Of a stretch of DNA of 8,212 nucleotides, positions 1 to 5,584 are shown piece after piece. This DNA is from CAYRIY01 sp964424335 (GTDB taxonomy: Bacteria; Bacillota; Limnochordia; DTU080; RSA5), in NCBI GenBank assembly GCA_964424335.1, contig CAYRIY010000134.1:1-8212 (forward strand), written 5' to 3'. The translations under genes and the position numbers were made by a program. A model generated the notes under the pieces. That model was given only the letters and a program-made list of their open reading frames with translations, was not told the origin of the DNA and did not search any database. The stretch's first letter is position 1. The number at the start of each line of letters is the position of its first letter.

Positions 1-623
1 TGCATGGCCTCGGTACCACGGAACACGCCCTCGGGCACCTGGTGTTTGTTGCACACGAGTCCGTGCTCTTCGGCAATCTCCTTCAACCTGGCGGACTGGA
101 CGCGGGCTTCGTCACGGTCCTCGACGTCAATGACGCTTATGGAATACTCGCGCCCGTTCAGGGATTTGCGAACAACGGCGGTGACCGCGCTCTGGAACAT
201 TGGTGCGAGCTTGGCCTTTTCGTCACCGAGGAACGATAACACGGCGCGATCGGATTTGATGGTTCCATCCCCGACGAGCCACCCGAGCACATGACCGAGC
301 TCGAGCGATCCTTCTCGGCCGAAACCTCCGCCGCGATTGACGACTCGAATGCTGTCTCCGGGATTGAGCTCTTGTGCTTCGACCCATCCTCGGTTTTCGG
401 TGAATACCTTGTGGTCTGCCGTCAGGCGAAGCTCAAAGCCCTCTTTGGTCGTCAAGCGGAAAACGGGCTTGATTCCCGTTGCGAAGACTTCGGAAGCGGG
501 GATGTGTGCCCGGTCCTCCATCCGCGAATCCGTCAGCACTTGGATTTCAGTACGGTTGAACCACAATTCGTCGGCGCGGACGAGACCTTGATCGGTGTAG
601 ACGAGTGTGTCACCTGTTACGCA
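1..623 (-). mobile_element. Intein (N-terminal part) with a LAGLIDADG homing endonuclease start, inside nrdJ
   Basis: This is a protein-splicing element within the nrdJ reading frame; 207 of its residues are visible before the window ends. Block A is clear: Cys1 followed by VTGDTLVYTDQG. Block B is clear at residues 63-94, with TADH (Thr68, His71), then RGWVEAQELNPGD. At about residues 109-122 the motif LGHVLGWLVGDGTI matches the first LAGLIDADG helix of a DOD-type homing endonuclease, so this is probably a full-length, potentially mobile intein and not a mini-intein. Only one Cys is present at the junction and it must be intein residue 1. The extein therefore ends in TNP, and the +1 residue should be the reductase's own catalytic Cys. 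The second endonuclease motif and the C-terminal splice blocks lie outside the window, so activity cannot be judged. Confidence 0.93.
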
Positions 624-1724
624 CGGATTTGTCGACACCAGATCCTCAAAGTACCAAGAGTTGCTGTACTCGTTCATCCGCTCGAGGAAGACGACGCCCG
701 GTTCGGCCGAAAGCCATGCCGACTCCATGATCGTGTTCCACATGTCGCGGGCCTTGACGGTCTTGTACACGTTGACGGGCTTTTTGTGCTCGTCTCTCCA
801 GCGCTTGAGGTTGCCGTCCCAAAGCTTGTCGTACTCAGGATCCGTGGTGTCGGGGAAGACGAGCTGCCACTCGCGGTCCTCTTCGACCGCTTTCATGAAG
901 TCGTTGCTCACACCGACGGAGATGTTGGCGTTGTTGATGGCGCCCATGTCGCGCTTGGCGTTGATGAAGTCCAGGATGTCCGGGTGCCAGTCGTTGAGGA
1001 TGAGCATGAGGGCGCCCCTGCGGCTTCCGCCCTGCTCGACGAGGCCGGTGGCAAACGAGAACAGGCCGCCCCAGCTCACGGCCCCTGAGCTTCGCCCATT
1101 GACGCCTTTGACGTACGAAAGGCGAGGGCGGAGGGTGGAAAGGTTGATGCCGACGCCGCCGCCTCGAGACATGATCTCGACCATGTTGCCCAGCGTGTCG
1201 ATGATCGATTGCCGAGAGTCGCGAGGCGTGTCCGGATCGTTGCCCTCCATGGGGATCACGTAGCAATTGTACGCGGTCAGATCCTGGCCCGTGCCGAGCA
1301 TGGTATTGATGCGGCCGCCCGGGCTAAAGCGGAAATTGTCGAGCGCCCAGCGAAACTCTTTTTCGAGCTCGGCCCGTTTCGATTCATCTTCGACCTCGAC
1401 GATTGCCTTGGCCATGCGATCCCACATCTGGGAGGGGTGGGTCTCGAGGGGCTTGTCGACCTTCTTGCGCTCCTGCGTAATCAGCTCACCGGTCGACTTG
1501 ATTTCGACCGTGATGGAGTCGCCGTCGACCGCACGGACTGTGCCCACTTCCCGCTGAGGGAACTTAGGGTCGTCCTTGACGAGGGCGACGACGATATCGC
1601 CCACCTTGAGCTCCTTGTTGGGGTCTTTGATCGCGTACCTGTCGAGAAAGACAAGTTCGGAGATTGCGCTGAGCTGGTACTCGCCTGGGTTGGCCTGCCC
1701 GGAATGCCGAGTCGTTTGGGCCAC
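1..1724 (-). CDS. nrdJ: Adenosylcobalamin-dependent (class II) ribonucleotide reductase, interrupted by an intein; 3' end beyond the window
   Basis: The product reduces ribonucleotides to deoxyribonucleotides in the cytoplasm, using AdoCbl to make a thiyl radical. The reading frame is open from a GTG at 1724 to the window edge (574 codons). The GTG is chosen because a strong Shine-Dalgarno site (AAGGAGGAG, 1731-1739) lies 6 nt upstream. Residues about 36-76 resemble a small KOW/SH3-like barrel (KVGDIVVALV, then EVGTVRAVDGDSITVEI). The reductase barrel follows: FSPGGR (133-138), AYNCYVIP with Cys154 as the expected redox-cysteine equivalent, GGGVGINLSTLRP, and GGSRRGA followed by HPDILDFI. The chain reaches STNP at residue 367, where the conserved TNPCGE active-site motif is broken by an intein that starts at Cys368. 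The family assignment is firm. The C-terminal half of the intein and the rest of the reductase are not visible. nrdR lies upstream on the same strand, an arrangement also known in Streptomyces. Confidence 0.95.
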   Translation of the reverse strand, partial: MAQTTRHSGQANPGEYQLSAISELVFLDRYAIKDPNKELKVGDIVVALVKDDPKFPQREVGTVRAVDGDSITVEIKSTGELITQERKKVDKPLETHPSQMWDRMAKAIVEVEDESKRAELEKEFRWALDNFRFSPGGRINTMLGTGQDLTAYNCYVIPMEGNDPDTPRDSRQSIIDTLGNMVEIMSRGGGVGINLSTLRPRLSYVKGVNGRSSGAVSWGGLFSFATGLVEQGGSRRGALMLILNDWHPDILDFINAKRDMGAINNANISVGVSNDFMKAVEEDREWQLVFPDTTDPEYDKLWDGNLKRWRDEHKKPVNVYKTVKARDMWNTIMESAWLSAEPGVVFLERMNEYSNSWYFEDLVSTNPCVTGDTLVYTDQGLVRADELWFNRTEIQVLTDSRMEDRAHIPASEVFATGIKPVFRLTTKEGFELRLTADHKVFTENRGWVEAQELNPGDSIRVVNRGGGFGREGSLELGHVLGWLVGDGTIKSDRAVLSFLGDEKAKLAPMFQSAVTAVVRKSLNGREYSISVIDVEDRDEARVQSARLKEIAEEHGLVCNKHQVPEGVFRGTEAM

Positions 1725-1730
1725 GAATAA

Positions 1731-1739
1731 CTCCTCCTT
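1731..1739 (-). promoter_or_regulatory. Shine-Dalgarno site of nrdJ
   Basis: AAGGAGGAG on the minus strand lies 6 nt before the GTG at 1724 and decides that start. It directly follows a GGATTTTATA stretch that may pair with the leader RNA upstream, so it is the obvious target if the leader controls translation. Confidence 0.85.
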
Positions 1740-1759
1740 ATAAAATCCATCTAGCATGT

Positions 1760-1869
1760 GTCCCCACTTGCCGCCCAATAGTGCCAGTCATGCTGACCCA
1801 CTAGGATGTTTATCCGCTCGCGGCTTAGCCGGACCGACAAGGTCGGTGGCCAAGTGGGCGACTCCTTGG
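1760..1869 (-). promoter_or_regulatory. Candidate structured leader RNA (riboswitch-like), nrdJ copy
   Basis: An element of about 110 nt lies between nrdR and nrdJ and is repeated at 6897-7005 before metX. Read on the minus strand it opens with AAGGAGTC and closes with CAAGTGGGGAC. Proposed helices: an end-closing stem CCCACTTG/CAAGTGGG; a stem TTGGCC/GGCTAA (one G-U) enclosing a hairpin ACCGAC-CTT-GTCGGT; and a stem CCGC/GTGG (one G-U) holding a hairpin GGAT-AAAC-ATCC. The stretch CTATTGGGCGGCAAGTGGGGAC-like 3' end is identical in both copies. The element ends 35 nt before the GTG. The remaining intergenic DNA (1870-2022) shows no gene, no convincing terminator after nrdR and no strong promoter, so nrdJ may be read from the nrdR promoter. 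I know of a published bioinformatic 'nrdJ motif' RNA but cannot say whether this is it. Confidence 0.75.
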
Positions 1870-2022
1870 TAAACAATCTCGGGTCCCCCGCCAATCTGAC
1901 CCCCATACAAGAAAGCAAAAGTAACTAAGCCGAACGATGAGGTCGGGTCGAAACGACGAGCGTCTCCCTAGAAAACTCGTGTAATCCTAAAGAAGCACAC
2001 ACCGGCGCTCCTTGGCGCGAGG

Positions 2023-2484
2023 TCATGACTTACGCTCGTGAAGCAGTGTCTCTAACTCCTCCAAAAACCGCTTGATATCCTTGAACTGGCGGTAAACCGA
2101 CGCGAAGCGGACGTAGGCGACTTCGTCAATCTCTCGGAGAGCTTCCATGACCAATTCGCCGATGGCTTGCGATGAGACTTCGGTCTCAAGGGAGTTTCGG
2201 AGCGTGCGTTCAATCGAGGTAACGACGTTTTCGAGCGTCGTCATGGGCACGGGCCTCTTTTCACATGCAGTGATGAGGCCCTGAAGGATCTTGTTTCGAT
2301 TAAACTCTTCCCGTGTGCCGTCCTTCTTGATTACCATCAATGGCACGGTTTCGACCCGTTCGTATGTAGTGAAGCGCTCATCGCACCGGAGGCACTCGCG
2401 CCGCCTGCGGATGGCGGATTGCTCGTCGGTAGGTCGACTCTCTACGACGCGCGTGTCATCGTGCGCGCAAAAAGGGCACTTCAA
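2023..2484 (-). CDS. nrdR: Transcriptional repressor NrdR
   Basis: NrdR senses ATP/dATP through an ATP-cone and represses ribonucleotide reductase genes by binding paired NrdR boxes. The 153-residue product has the family's length and order. A zinc ribbon with Cys3-x2-Cys6 and Cys31-x2-Cys34 surrounds the hallmark TRVVESR and RRRRECLRC; RFTTYERVE follows, and then an ATP-cone from about residue 49 (LMVIKKDGTREEFNRNKI) to about 139. The start is placed at the TTG at 2484. This gives the canonical N-terminus M-K-C-P-F-C and has GGAGG at 2493-2497 with 8 nt spacing. An in-frame ATG at 2499 abuts that Shine-Dalgarno site and has none of its own. The gene lies upstream of nrdJ in the same direction, with 298 nt between them. 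Confidence 0.97.
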   Translation of the reverse strand: MKCPFCAHDDTRVVESRPTDEQSAIRRRRECLRCDERFTTYERVETVPLMVIKKDGTREEFNRNKILQGLITACEKRPVPMTTLENVVTSIERTLRNSLETEVSSQAIGELVMEALREIDEVAYVRFASVYRQFKDIKRFLEELETLLHERKS

Positions 2485-2492
2485 CGATGTTG

Positions 2493-2497
2493 CCTCC
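2493..2497 (-). promoter_or_regulatory. Shine-Dalgarno site that fixes the TTG start of nrdR
   Basis: GGAGG on the minus strand lies 8 nt from the TTG at 2484. It immediately follows the in-frame ATG at 2499 (its first G is that codon's G), which therefore cannot use it. Confidence 0.8.
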
Positions 2498-2558
2498 ATT
2501 CGCGAGCGTTTGAGCACGAGTTTTCGGGTGAAAACGTCCCCAGTCGAACGTATGCTCG

Positions 2559-2605
2559 CTACAATATGTAGCGCCTCGTCCATTATACGGCGCTATATAT
2601 GGTGA
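2559..2605 (-). promoter_or_regulatory. Pair of NrdR boxes (2559-2574 and 2590-2605) in the nrdR promoter
   Basis: Two near-palindromic 16-mers match the NrdR-box pattern acaCwAtATaTwGtgt. On the minus strand the downstream box (2559-2574) has the core CTACATATTG. The upstream box (2590-2605) has the core CTATATATGG in plus-strand reading. Their centres are 31 bp apart, about three helical turns, which is the spacing known for functional NrdR pairs. One box sits between -35 and -10 of the nrdR promoter and the other just downstream of -10, so binding should block transcription. The pair also lies close to the divergent promoter candidate at 2628-2636. Confidence 0.85.
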
Positions 2606-2610
2606 GTCAA
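2582..2610 (-). promoter_or_regulatory. Sigma70-type promoter of nrdR
   Basis: -35 TTGACT (2605-2610), 17-nt spacer, -10 TATAAT (2582-2587), all on the minus strand. The predicted transcript start near 2575 leaves a leader of about 90 nt before the TTG start of nrdR. The NrdR boxes interleave with the promoter elements. Confidence 0.85.
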
Positions 2611-2627
2611 CAGCCCTTGAACTGGCC

Positions 2628-2636
2628 TGTTATGAT
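2628..2636 (+). promoter_or_regulatory. Possible extended -10 promoter for the DUF2892 gene
   Basis: The sequence TGTTATGAT fits an extended -10 element (TGn-TATGAT). No good -35 lies 17 nt upstream. It is the best promoter candidate on the plus strand before the gene starting at 2750 and is divergent from the nrdR promoter. Confidence 0.4.
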
Positions 2637-2749
2637 CTTCCATCCTGAAACGTGCTGGTGATGCGGGGTTTGAACGTTTGGCTCGCAGGAGGAAATTTTC
2701 GAGCCTCAGTTTGGGGAATCCTAAGGAAGGTTGGAGGTGCCTACCAGCG

Positions 2750-3208
2750 ATGAATCGACAACGACAAGAAAACGTAGGAGCGCTCGACGCATACATTCGT
2801 GTCTCGGGCGGGTTGATCCTCCTTGCGCTCGCTACCTTTGGAAAGTTTGGGCGGGTCGTTTCCTGGACCATGTTTGCAGCGGGAGCATCGAGCGTTGCAT
2901 CGGGAATTTCCCGGTACTGCCCAATCACCGAAGCGCTTGAAAGATCGTCCACGAGCGCCGGCGAGGAGGACGACGCCCCTGTGGTTGCTCGGGATCTGCC
3001 GTGGGAGCGGGAGTCCGAGTTCCGAGCAAGCCATGGGAATCGGTCGACGGATCGTGCGGCCGATTTGTCTCAAAGGCGAGAGAGTCCTGTCCGGGCGGAA
3101 CCGACGCGCCCATTAGACCAGGGGCAGATGCGCCAGCGCGGCCACGATGGGGCGGGGGAGGGACGGCCGACGGATCGCGCAAAACCTGCGCTGACGCGCC
3201 GGCTCTAA
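2750..3208 (+). CDS. DUF2892 (YgaP-like) small membrane protein with a long polar tail
   Basis: Residues about 7-66 of the 152-residue product match the DUF2892/YgaP-type membrane domain: ENVGALDAYIRVSGG, a hydrophobic stretch at about 18-30, a second at about 36-53, then the typical RYCPITEAL. In YgaP this domain anchors a rhodanese; alone its function is unknown. The ATG at 2750 is chosen because it starts directly before the domain, with GGAGG at 2733-2737 (12 nt, rather long). An in-frame ATG at 2678 would add 24 residues that do not look like the family. DUF2892 proteins usually end soon after the CP motif. Here about 85 charged, low-complexity residues follow (many Arg, Glu, Asp, Pro, Ser), which may be a disordered cytoplasmic tail or the result of a lost stop or frameshift. 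The domain call is good; the tail is uncertain. Confidence 0.72.
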   Translation: MNRQRQENVGALDAYIRVSGGLILLALATFGKFGRVVSWTMFAAGASSVASGISRYCPITEALERSSTSAGEEDDAPVVARDLPWERESEFRASHGNRSTDRAADLSQRRESPVRAEPTRPLDQGQMRQRGHDGAGEGRPTDRAKPALTRRL

Positions 3209-3227
3209 AAGGTCCAATGCCGAAACG

Positions 3228-3262
3228 AAAACAAGTCCCGGGGCACATGTCCCGGGACTTGT
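3228..3262 (-). terminator. Intrinsic terminator after the cupredoxin gene
   Basis: A perfect 12-bp inverted repeat (ACAAGTCCCGGG at 3231-3242 and its complement at 3251-3262) with an 8-nt loop is followed on the minus strand by TTTT. It lies 25 nt after the stop codon of the cupredoxin gene. On the plus strand no T-run follows, so it works mainly for the minus-strand gene, although the hairpin also lies 22 nt after the converging DUF2892 gene. Confidence 0.85.
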
Positions 3263-3287
3263 CGATCGAAGCAATTGTTATTCCAGA

Positions 3288-3683
3288 TTACTCAACGATG
3301 AGCGTGGCCTTCATACCCGAAGCCAAGTGGCCCGGCTCAGTGCAGATGATGTCAAACTGACCGGCCGTGTTGGGCGTGAACGTCACGCTGGAGCTCTGAC
3401 CAGGACGTACGAGCTCCGAGGCTACCCCGAGATCCTCGATCGCGAGGTCGTGAGCGACGGCGCCGTCGTTCTTGAGCGAGAGCGTGACCGGCGTGCCGCG
3501 CTTTACGGTGATGGTAGCCGGAGCAAACTTGAAGTCAGCGAGTGAGACTTGAATGCTCTGACCGCTTGCCGAGGACGTTGCCGAAGAGTTCGACGAATTG
3601 CTCTGGGATCCACCGCCCCCGCATGCCACCGCCAACATGGCAATGACGACGAGGACTACCGCAAAGCTGAGTCGCTTTGACAT
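3288..3683 (-). CDS. Cupredoxin (plastocyanin-like type 1 copper) lipoprotein
   Basis: This is a 131-residue exported electron-transfer-type protein. Residues 1-21 form a lipoprotein signal: MSKR, a hydrophobic run, then LAVAC with Cys21 as the lipid-anchor site (-3 is Ala, so the lipobox is relaxed). A Gly/Ser/Asn linker (22-43) spaces a single cupredoxin domain (44-131) from the membrane. All four type 1 copper ligands are visible: His78 (VAHDL), then Cys114-x4-His119-x4-Met124 near the C-terminus. The ATG at 3683 is preferred over an in-frame ATG at 3725, because it directly precedes the signal peptide and AAGGAG lies at 3695-3700. The gene has its own promoter and terminator, so it is probably monocistronic. 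No oxidase or cytochrome gene lies nearby to name its redox partner. Confidence 0.9.
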   Translation of the reverse strand: MSKRLSFAVVLVVIAMLAVACGGGGSQSNSSNSSATSSASGQSIQVSLADFKFAPATITVKRGTPVTLSLKNDGAVAHDLAIEDLGVASELVRPGQSSSVTFTPNTAGQFDIICTEPGHLASGMKATLIVE

Positions 3684-3733
3684 GCTTCCCCATGCTCCTT
3701 TCGGATCTACAATGATCGAGTGCACCGTTCCAT

Positions 3734-3762
3734 AGTCTATTGCTCTGGTACGCCCCAGTCAA
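3734..3762 (-). promoter_or_regulatory. Promoter of the cupredoxin gene
   Basis: -35 TTGACT (3757-3762), 17-nt spacer and -10 TAGACT (3734-3739) on the minus strand, about 50 nt before the start codon. Both hexamers and the spacing equal those of the metY promoter at 5254-5282. Confidence 0.75.
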
Positions 3763-3796
3763 GGGGCGATTGACAAGGACAGATCAAGGACATTTG

Positions 3797-4174
3797 TCAC
3801 TTGCCTGCGCCCCGAGGGTGAGCTTCGGTCGCGGCCCGCGTGCGTCGGAGCATTCCGCTGAGCCGTTCTAAGTGCATCTTGTACCGAGGCTTGACCGTCG
3901 GAGCCGGGTCGCGATCGCCGTCGCTTTCCAGCATTGCTTTGAGACGGTGAACCGAGACCTTCCCGATGAACAGGATCTCATCGCCATGCGTCACGACGGG
4001 AATCAGCTCGCCGTATGCCTCGGTGAGCCGCTCGTCTCCTTCGATGTCGACGACGTTGAAATCAAGCGTTCCGCCAACCTCGTCACGGGCGCGGCGAAGC
4101 GCCGCTTCCGCTTGGTCGCAGAGGGGGCAGCGCGCCCGCGTATACAGGGTGAGGCGGACCTTTGCTTGAGCCAT
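3797..4174 (-). CDS. Glutaredoxin-like thioredoxin-fold protein (DUF836 type)
   Basis: The 125-residue product begins with a thioredoxin-fold strand (VRLTLYTRARCPLCD) carrying a Cys16-Pro-Leu-Cys19 redox motif. It continues with a helix rich in Ala/Arg, the strand DFNVVDIEGD, and the cis-Pro segment ELIPVV (Pro59), then HGDEILFIGKVSVHRL. This fits the glutaredoxin-like DUF836 family, small presumed thiol-disulfide proteins of poorly known substrate. About 40 basic, polar residues follow the fold. The gene starts 3 nt after the cysK stop, in the same reading frame, so the two form one operon. A purine-rich AGGAGGAGGGAG inside the cysK end (about 4189-4200) is the likely Shine-Dalgarno site, although it lies about 14 nt away. 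Linkage to cysK suggests a role in thiol chemistry, which is inference. Confidence 0.85.
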   Translation of the reverse strand: MAQAKVRLTLYTRARCPLCDQAEAALRRARDEVGGTLDFNVVDIEGDERLTEAYGELIPVVTHGDEILFIGKVSVHRLKAMLESDGDRDPAPTVKPRYKMHLERLSGMLRRTRAATEAHPRGAGK

Positions 4175-4177
4175 GGG

Positions 4178-5125
4178 CTAAGACCCAGCTCCCTCCTCCT
4201 GAAAGAGGGGCGTCGAAAGGTAGCGCTCGCCCGTGTCAGGCAGGATCGCCACGATCACTTTACCCTTGTTCTCCGGGCGCGAGGCGACGACCTCGGCCGC
4301 GTGGGCGGCTGCTCCGGACGAAATGCCGACCAAGATGCCCTCTTTTCGGGCCAAGTTTCTGGCCGCAGCGAACGCCTCTTCGTTTCGCACCTGGACGATC
4401 TCGTCGATGACGTCCCGATTGAGAACGTCAGGGACAAAGCCGGCGCCGATTCCTTGAATCTTGTGAGGACCCGCCGGTTTTCCGGAAAGAACCGCCGAGT
4501 CGGCGGGCTCGACCGCGATCGCCTTGAATGAGGGCTTGCGGGCCTTGATCACTTCGGCGACTCCGGTGATCGTTCCACCCGTGCCGACGCCGCTGATCAG
4601 GATGTCGACCTTGCCGCCGGTGTCCTCCCAGATTTCCTCGGCGGTCGTACGTCGGTGGATCTCCGGGTTGGCCTGGTTTTGAAACTGCTGCGGAATGAAC
4701 GCCTTGCCCACTGAAGCCGCGAGCTCTTGAGCTTTGGCGATCGATCCTCGCATTCCCTCGGCGCCGGGAGTGAGCACGAGCTCCGCGCCGAAGGCCGAGA
4801 GTAGGTTGCGCCGCTCGACGCTCATCGTGTCCGGCATGACCAGGATCACGCGGTACCCTTTAGCGGCTGCCACAAACGAAAGTGCGATCCCGGTATTTCC
4901 GCTCGTCGGCTCGATGATCACGGTATCCTTGTCGATCAGACCGTCCCGCTCGGCAGCCTCGATCATGCTCAGACCGATCCTGTCTTTGACGCTGCCGGCC
5001 GGGTTGAAGTACTCGAGCTTTCCGAGCACTTCCGCGCCCGTCTGATTCGATATCGCGTTGAGCCGCACGATCGGAGTGCCGCCCACCAACTCAGTAATGG
5101 AACGTTTGATGCCTTTCAGTGTCAT
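4178..5125 (-). CDS. cysK: Cysteine synthase (O-acetylserine sulfhydrylase)
   Basis: A PLP enzyme that joins O-acetylserine and sulfide to give cysteine. The 315-residue product is the usual length. Visible landmarks: VGGTPIVRL (14-22), the PLP lysine in NPAGSVKDR (Lys47), the substrate loop EPTSGNTG (72-79), the phosphate-binding GVGTGGT (179-185), the GISSGAA motif with Ser270 near the PLP ring nitrogen, and the C-terminal DTGERYLST. Specificity between cysK, cysM and cystathionine synthase-like paralogues is not fully certain, but the sequence reads as cysK. The ATG at 5125 is chosen because upstream in-frame starts (5176, 5209) lie at or before the predicted transcript start. Its GGAGG (5128-5132) is only 2 nt away, whereas a CTG two codons in would have 8 nt spacing. 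The stop is TAG, and the next gene follows after 3 nt. Confidence 0.95.
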   Translation of the reverse strand: MTLKGIKRSITELVGGTPIVRLNAISNQTGAEVLGKLEYFNPAGSVKDRIGLSMIEAAERDGLIDKDTVIIEPTSGNTGIALSFVAAAKGYRVILVMPDTMSVERRNLLSAFGAELVLTPGAEGMRGSIAKAQELAASVGKAFIPQQFQNQANPEIHRRTTAEEIWEDTGGKVDILISGVGTGGTITGVAEVIKARKPSFKAIAVEPADSAVLSGKPAGPHKIQGIGAGFVPDVLNRDVIDEIVQVRNEEAFAAARNLARKEGILVGISSGAAAHAAEVVASRPENKGKVIVAILPDTGERYLSTPLFQEEGAGS

Positions 5126-5180
5126 AACCTCCGAAGCAATGTCTTGGAATACTGATCGAAATACACGCGATTCCATCGAT

Positions 5181-5209
5181 ATTATATAGGGTATCCCCTG
5201 GTTGGACAA
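5181..5209 (-). promoter_or_regulatory. Promoter of the cysK operon
   Basis: -35 TTGTCC (5204-5209), 17-nt spacer, -10 TATAAT (5181-5186) on the minus strand. The predicted transcript start near 5174 gives a 5' leader of about 50 nt. No S-box-like structure is visible in this leader, unlike that of metY. Confidence 0.8.
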
Positions 5210-5253
5210 GCAAACCCTATACCGCCTGCCCTAGCGCCAACCGCTGGAAACCG

Positions 5254-5282
5254 TTGACTTGACTGGATCGATTCGATAGACT
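5254..5282 (+). promoter_or_regulatory. Promoter of metY, upstream of the SAM riboswitch
   Basis: -35 TTGACT (5254-5259), 17-nt spacer and -10 TAGACT (5277-5282). A second TTGACT overlaps it at 5259-5264 but has no good -10 at 17 nt. Transcription would start near 5290, about 45 nt before the riboswitch aptamer. It is divergent from the cysK promoter, with 44 bp between their -35 boxes. Confidence 0.75.
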
Positions 5283-5332
5283 GTATCTACTCAAGTAAGG
5301 CGCTCCCTTACGAGACAATTGAACAATGGCAA

Positions 5333-5473
5333 CTCTTATCAAGAGAGGCGGAGGGACTGGCCCGATGAAGCCCGGCAACCGGCGGATGCGCACCTTTTGG
5401 GGCGTATTTCCGTGTCGTGGTGCCAATTCCAGCAAGACGCAGCAATCCTACCTTGCGTCTTGGGAGATGAGAG
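5333..5473 (+). promoter_or_regulatory. SAM-I (S-box) riboswitch aptamer
   Basis: The aptamer shows the S-box signature: CTCTTATCAAGAG at the 5' end, GAGGGACTGGCCCGATGAAG with its kink-turn, then CCCGGCAACC. P1 pairs CTCTTATC (5333-5340) with GATGAGAG (5466-5473). P4 is AAGACGCA/TGCGTCTT. The long P3 arm spans roughly 5390-5430. SAM binding stabilises P1, which frees the terminator downstream. It controls metY, and probably metX by read-through, in the expected direction: high SAM turns methionine synthesis off. Confidence 0.96.
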
Positions 5474-5500
5474 GGTTTACATAGGTCGCGTATGCTATGT

Positions 5501-5525
5501 GCCCCTCTCCAAGAGGGGCTTTTTT
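5501..5525 (+). terminator. Riboswitch-controlled intrinsic terminator (expression platform)
   Basis: The stem GCCCCTCT/AGAGGGGC (8 bp, 3-nt loop) is followed by six T residues at 5520-5525. The antiterminator is visible: GAGAGGG (5469-5475, which includes the 3' strand of P1) can pair with CCCTCTC (5503-5509, the 5' strand of the terminator). P1 plus terminator, and antiterminator, are therefore mutually exclusive. Confidence 0.93.
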
Positions 5526-5584
5526 GTGCTTCGTTTCGAAAAGATGAGCGCCTGATATCAAACCAATCGAAAGGACTGAGGCTA

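Noticed and set aside
291..1263. Long plus-strand open frames (for example 291-1088 and 607-1263)
   Set aside because: They lie opposite nrdJ, have no recognisable domain or ribosome site, and are explained by the GC-rich codon use of the minus-strand gene.
1760..1869. The duplicated element as a transposon remnant or REP-type repeat
   Set aside because: Both copies are sense-oriented at similar distances from start codons, no target duplications or terminal inverted repeats typical of MITEs are seen beyond the stem itself, and differences respect pairing. With only two copies this is not fully excluded.
1990..2022. Hairpin GCGC-CAAGGA-GCGC after nrdR as a terminator
   Set aside because: The stem is only 4 bp and no T-run follows closely.
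5126..5209. Longer cysK starts at 5209 or 5176
   Set aside because: They fall within or at the edge of the -35/-10 promoter, at or upstream of the predicted transcript start.
5492..5584. Upstream ATG at 5492 as the metY start
   Set aside because: It lies before and runs through the riboswitch terminator, lacks a ribosome site, and adds 31 residues without family similarity. The GTG at 5585 has AAGGA at good spacing.
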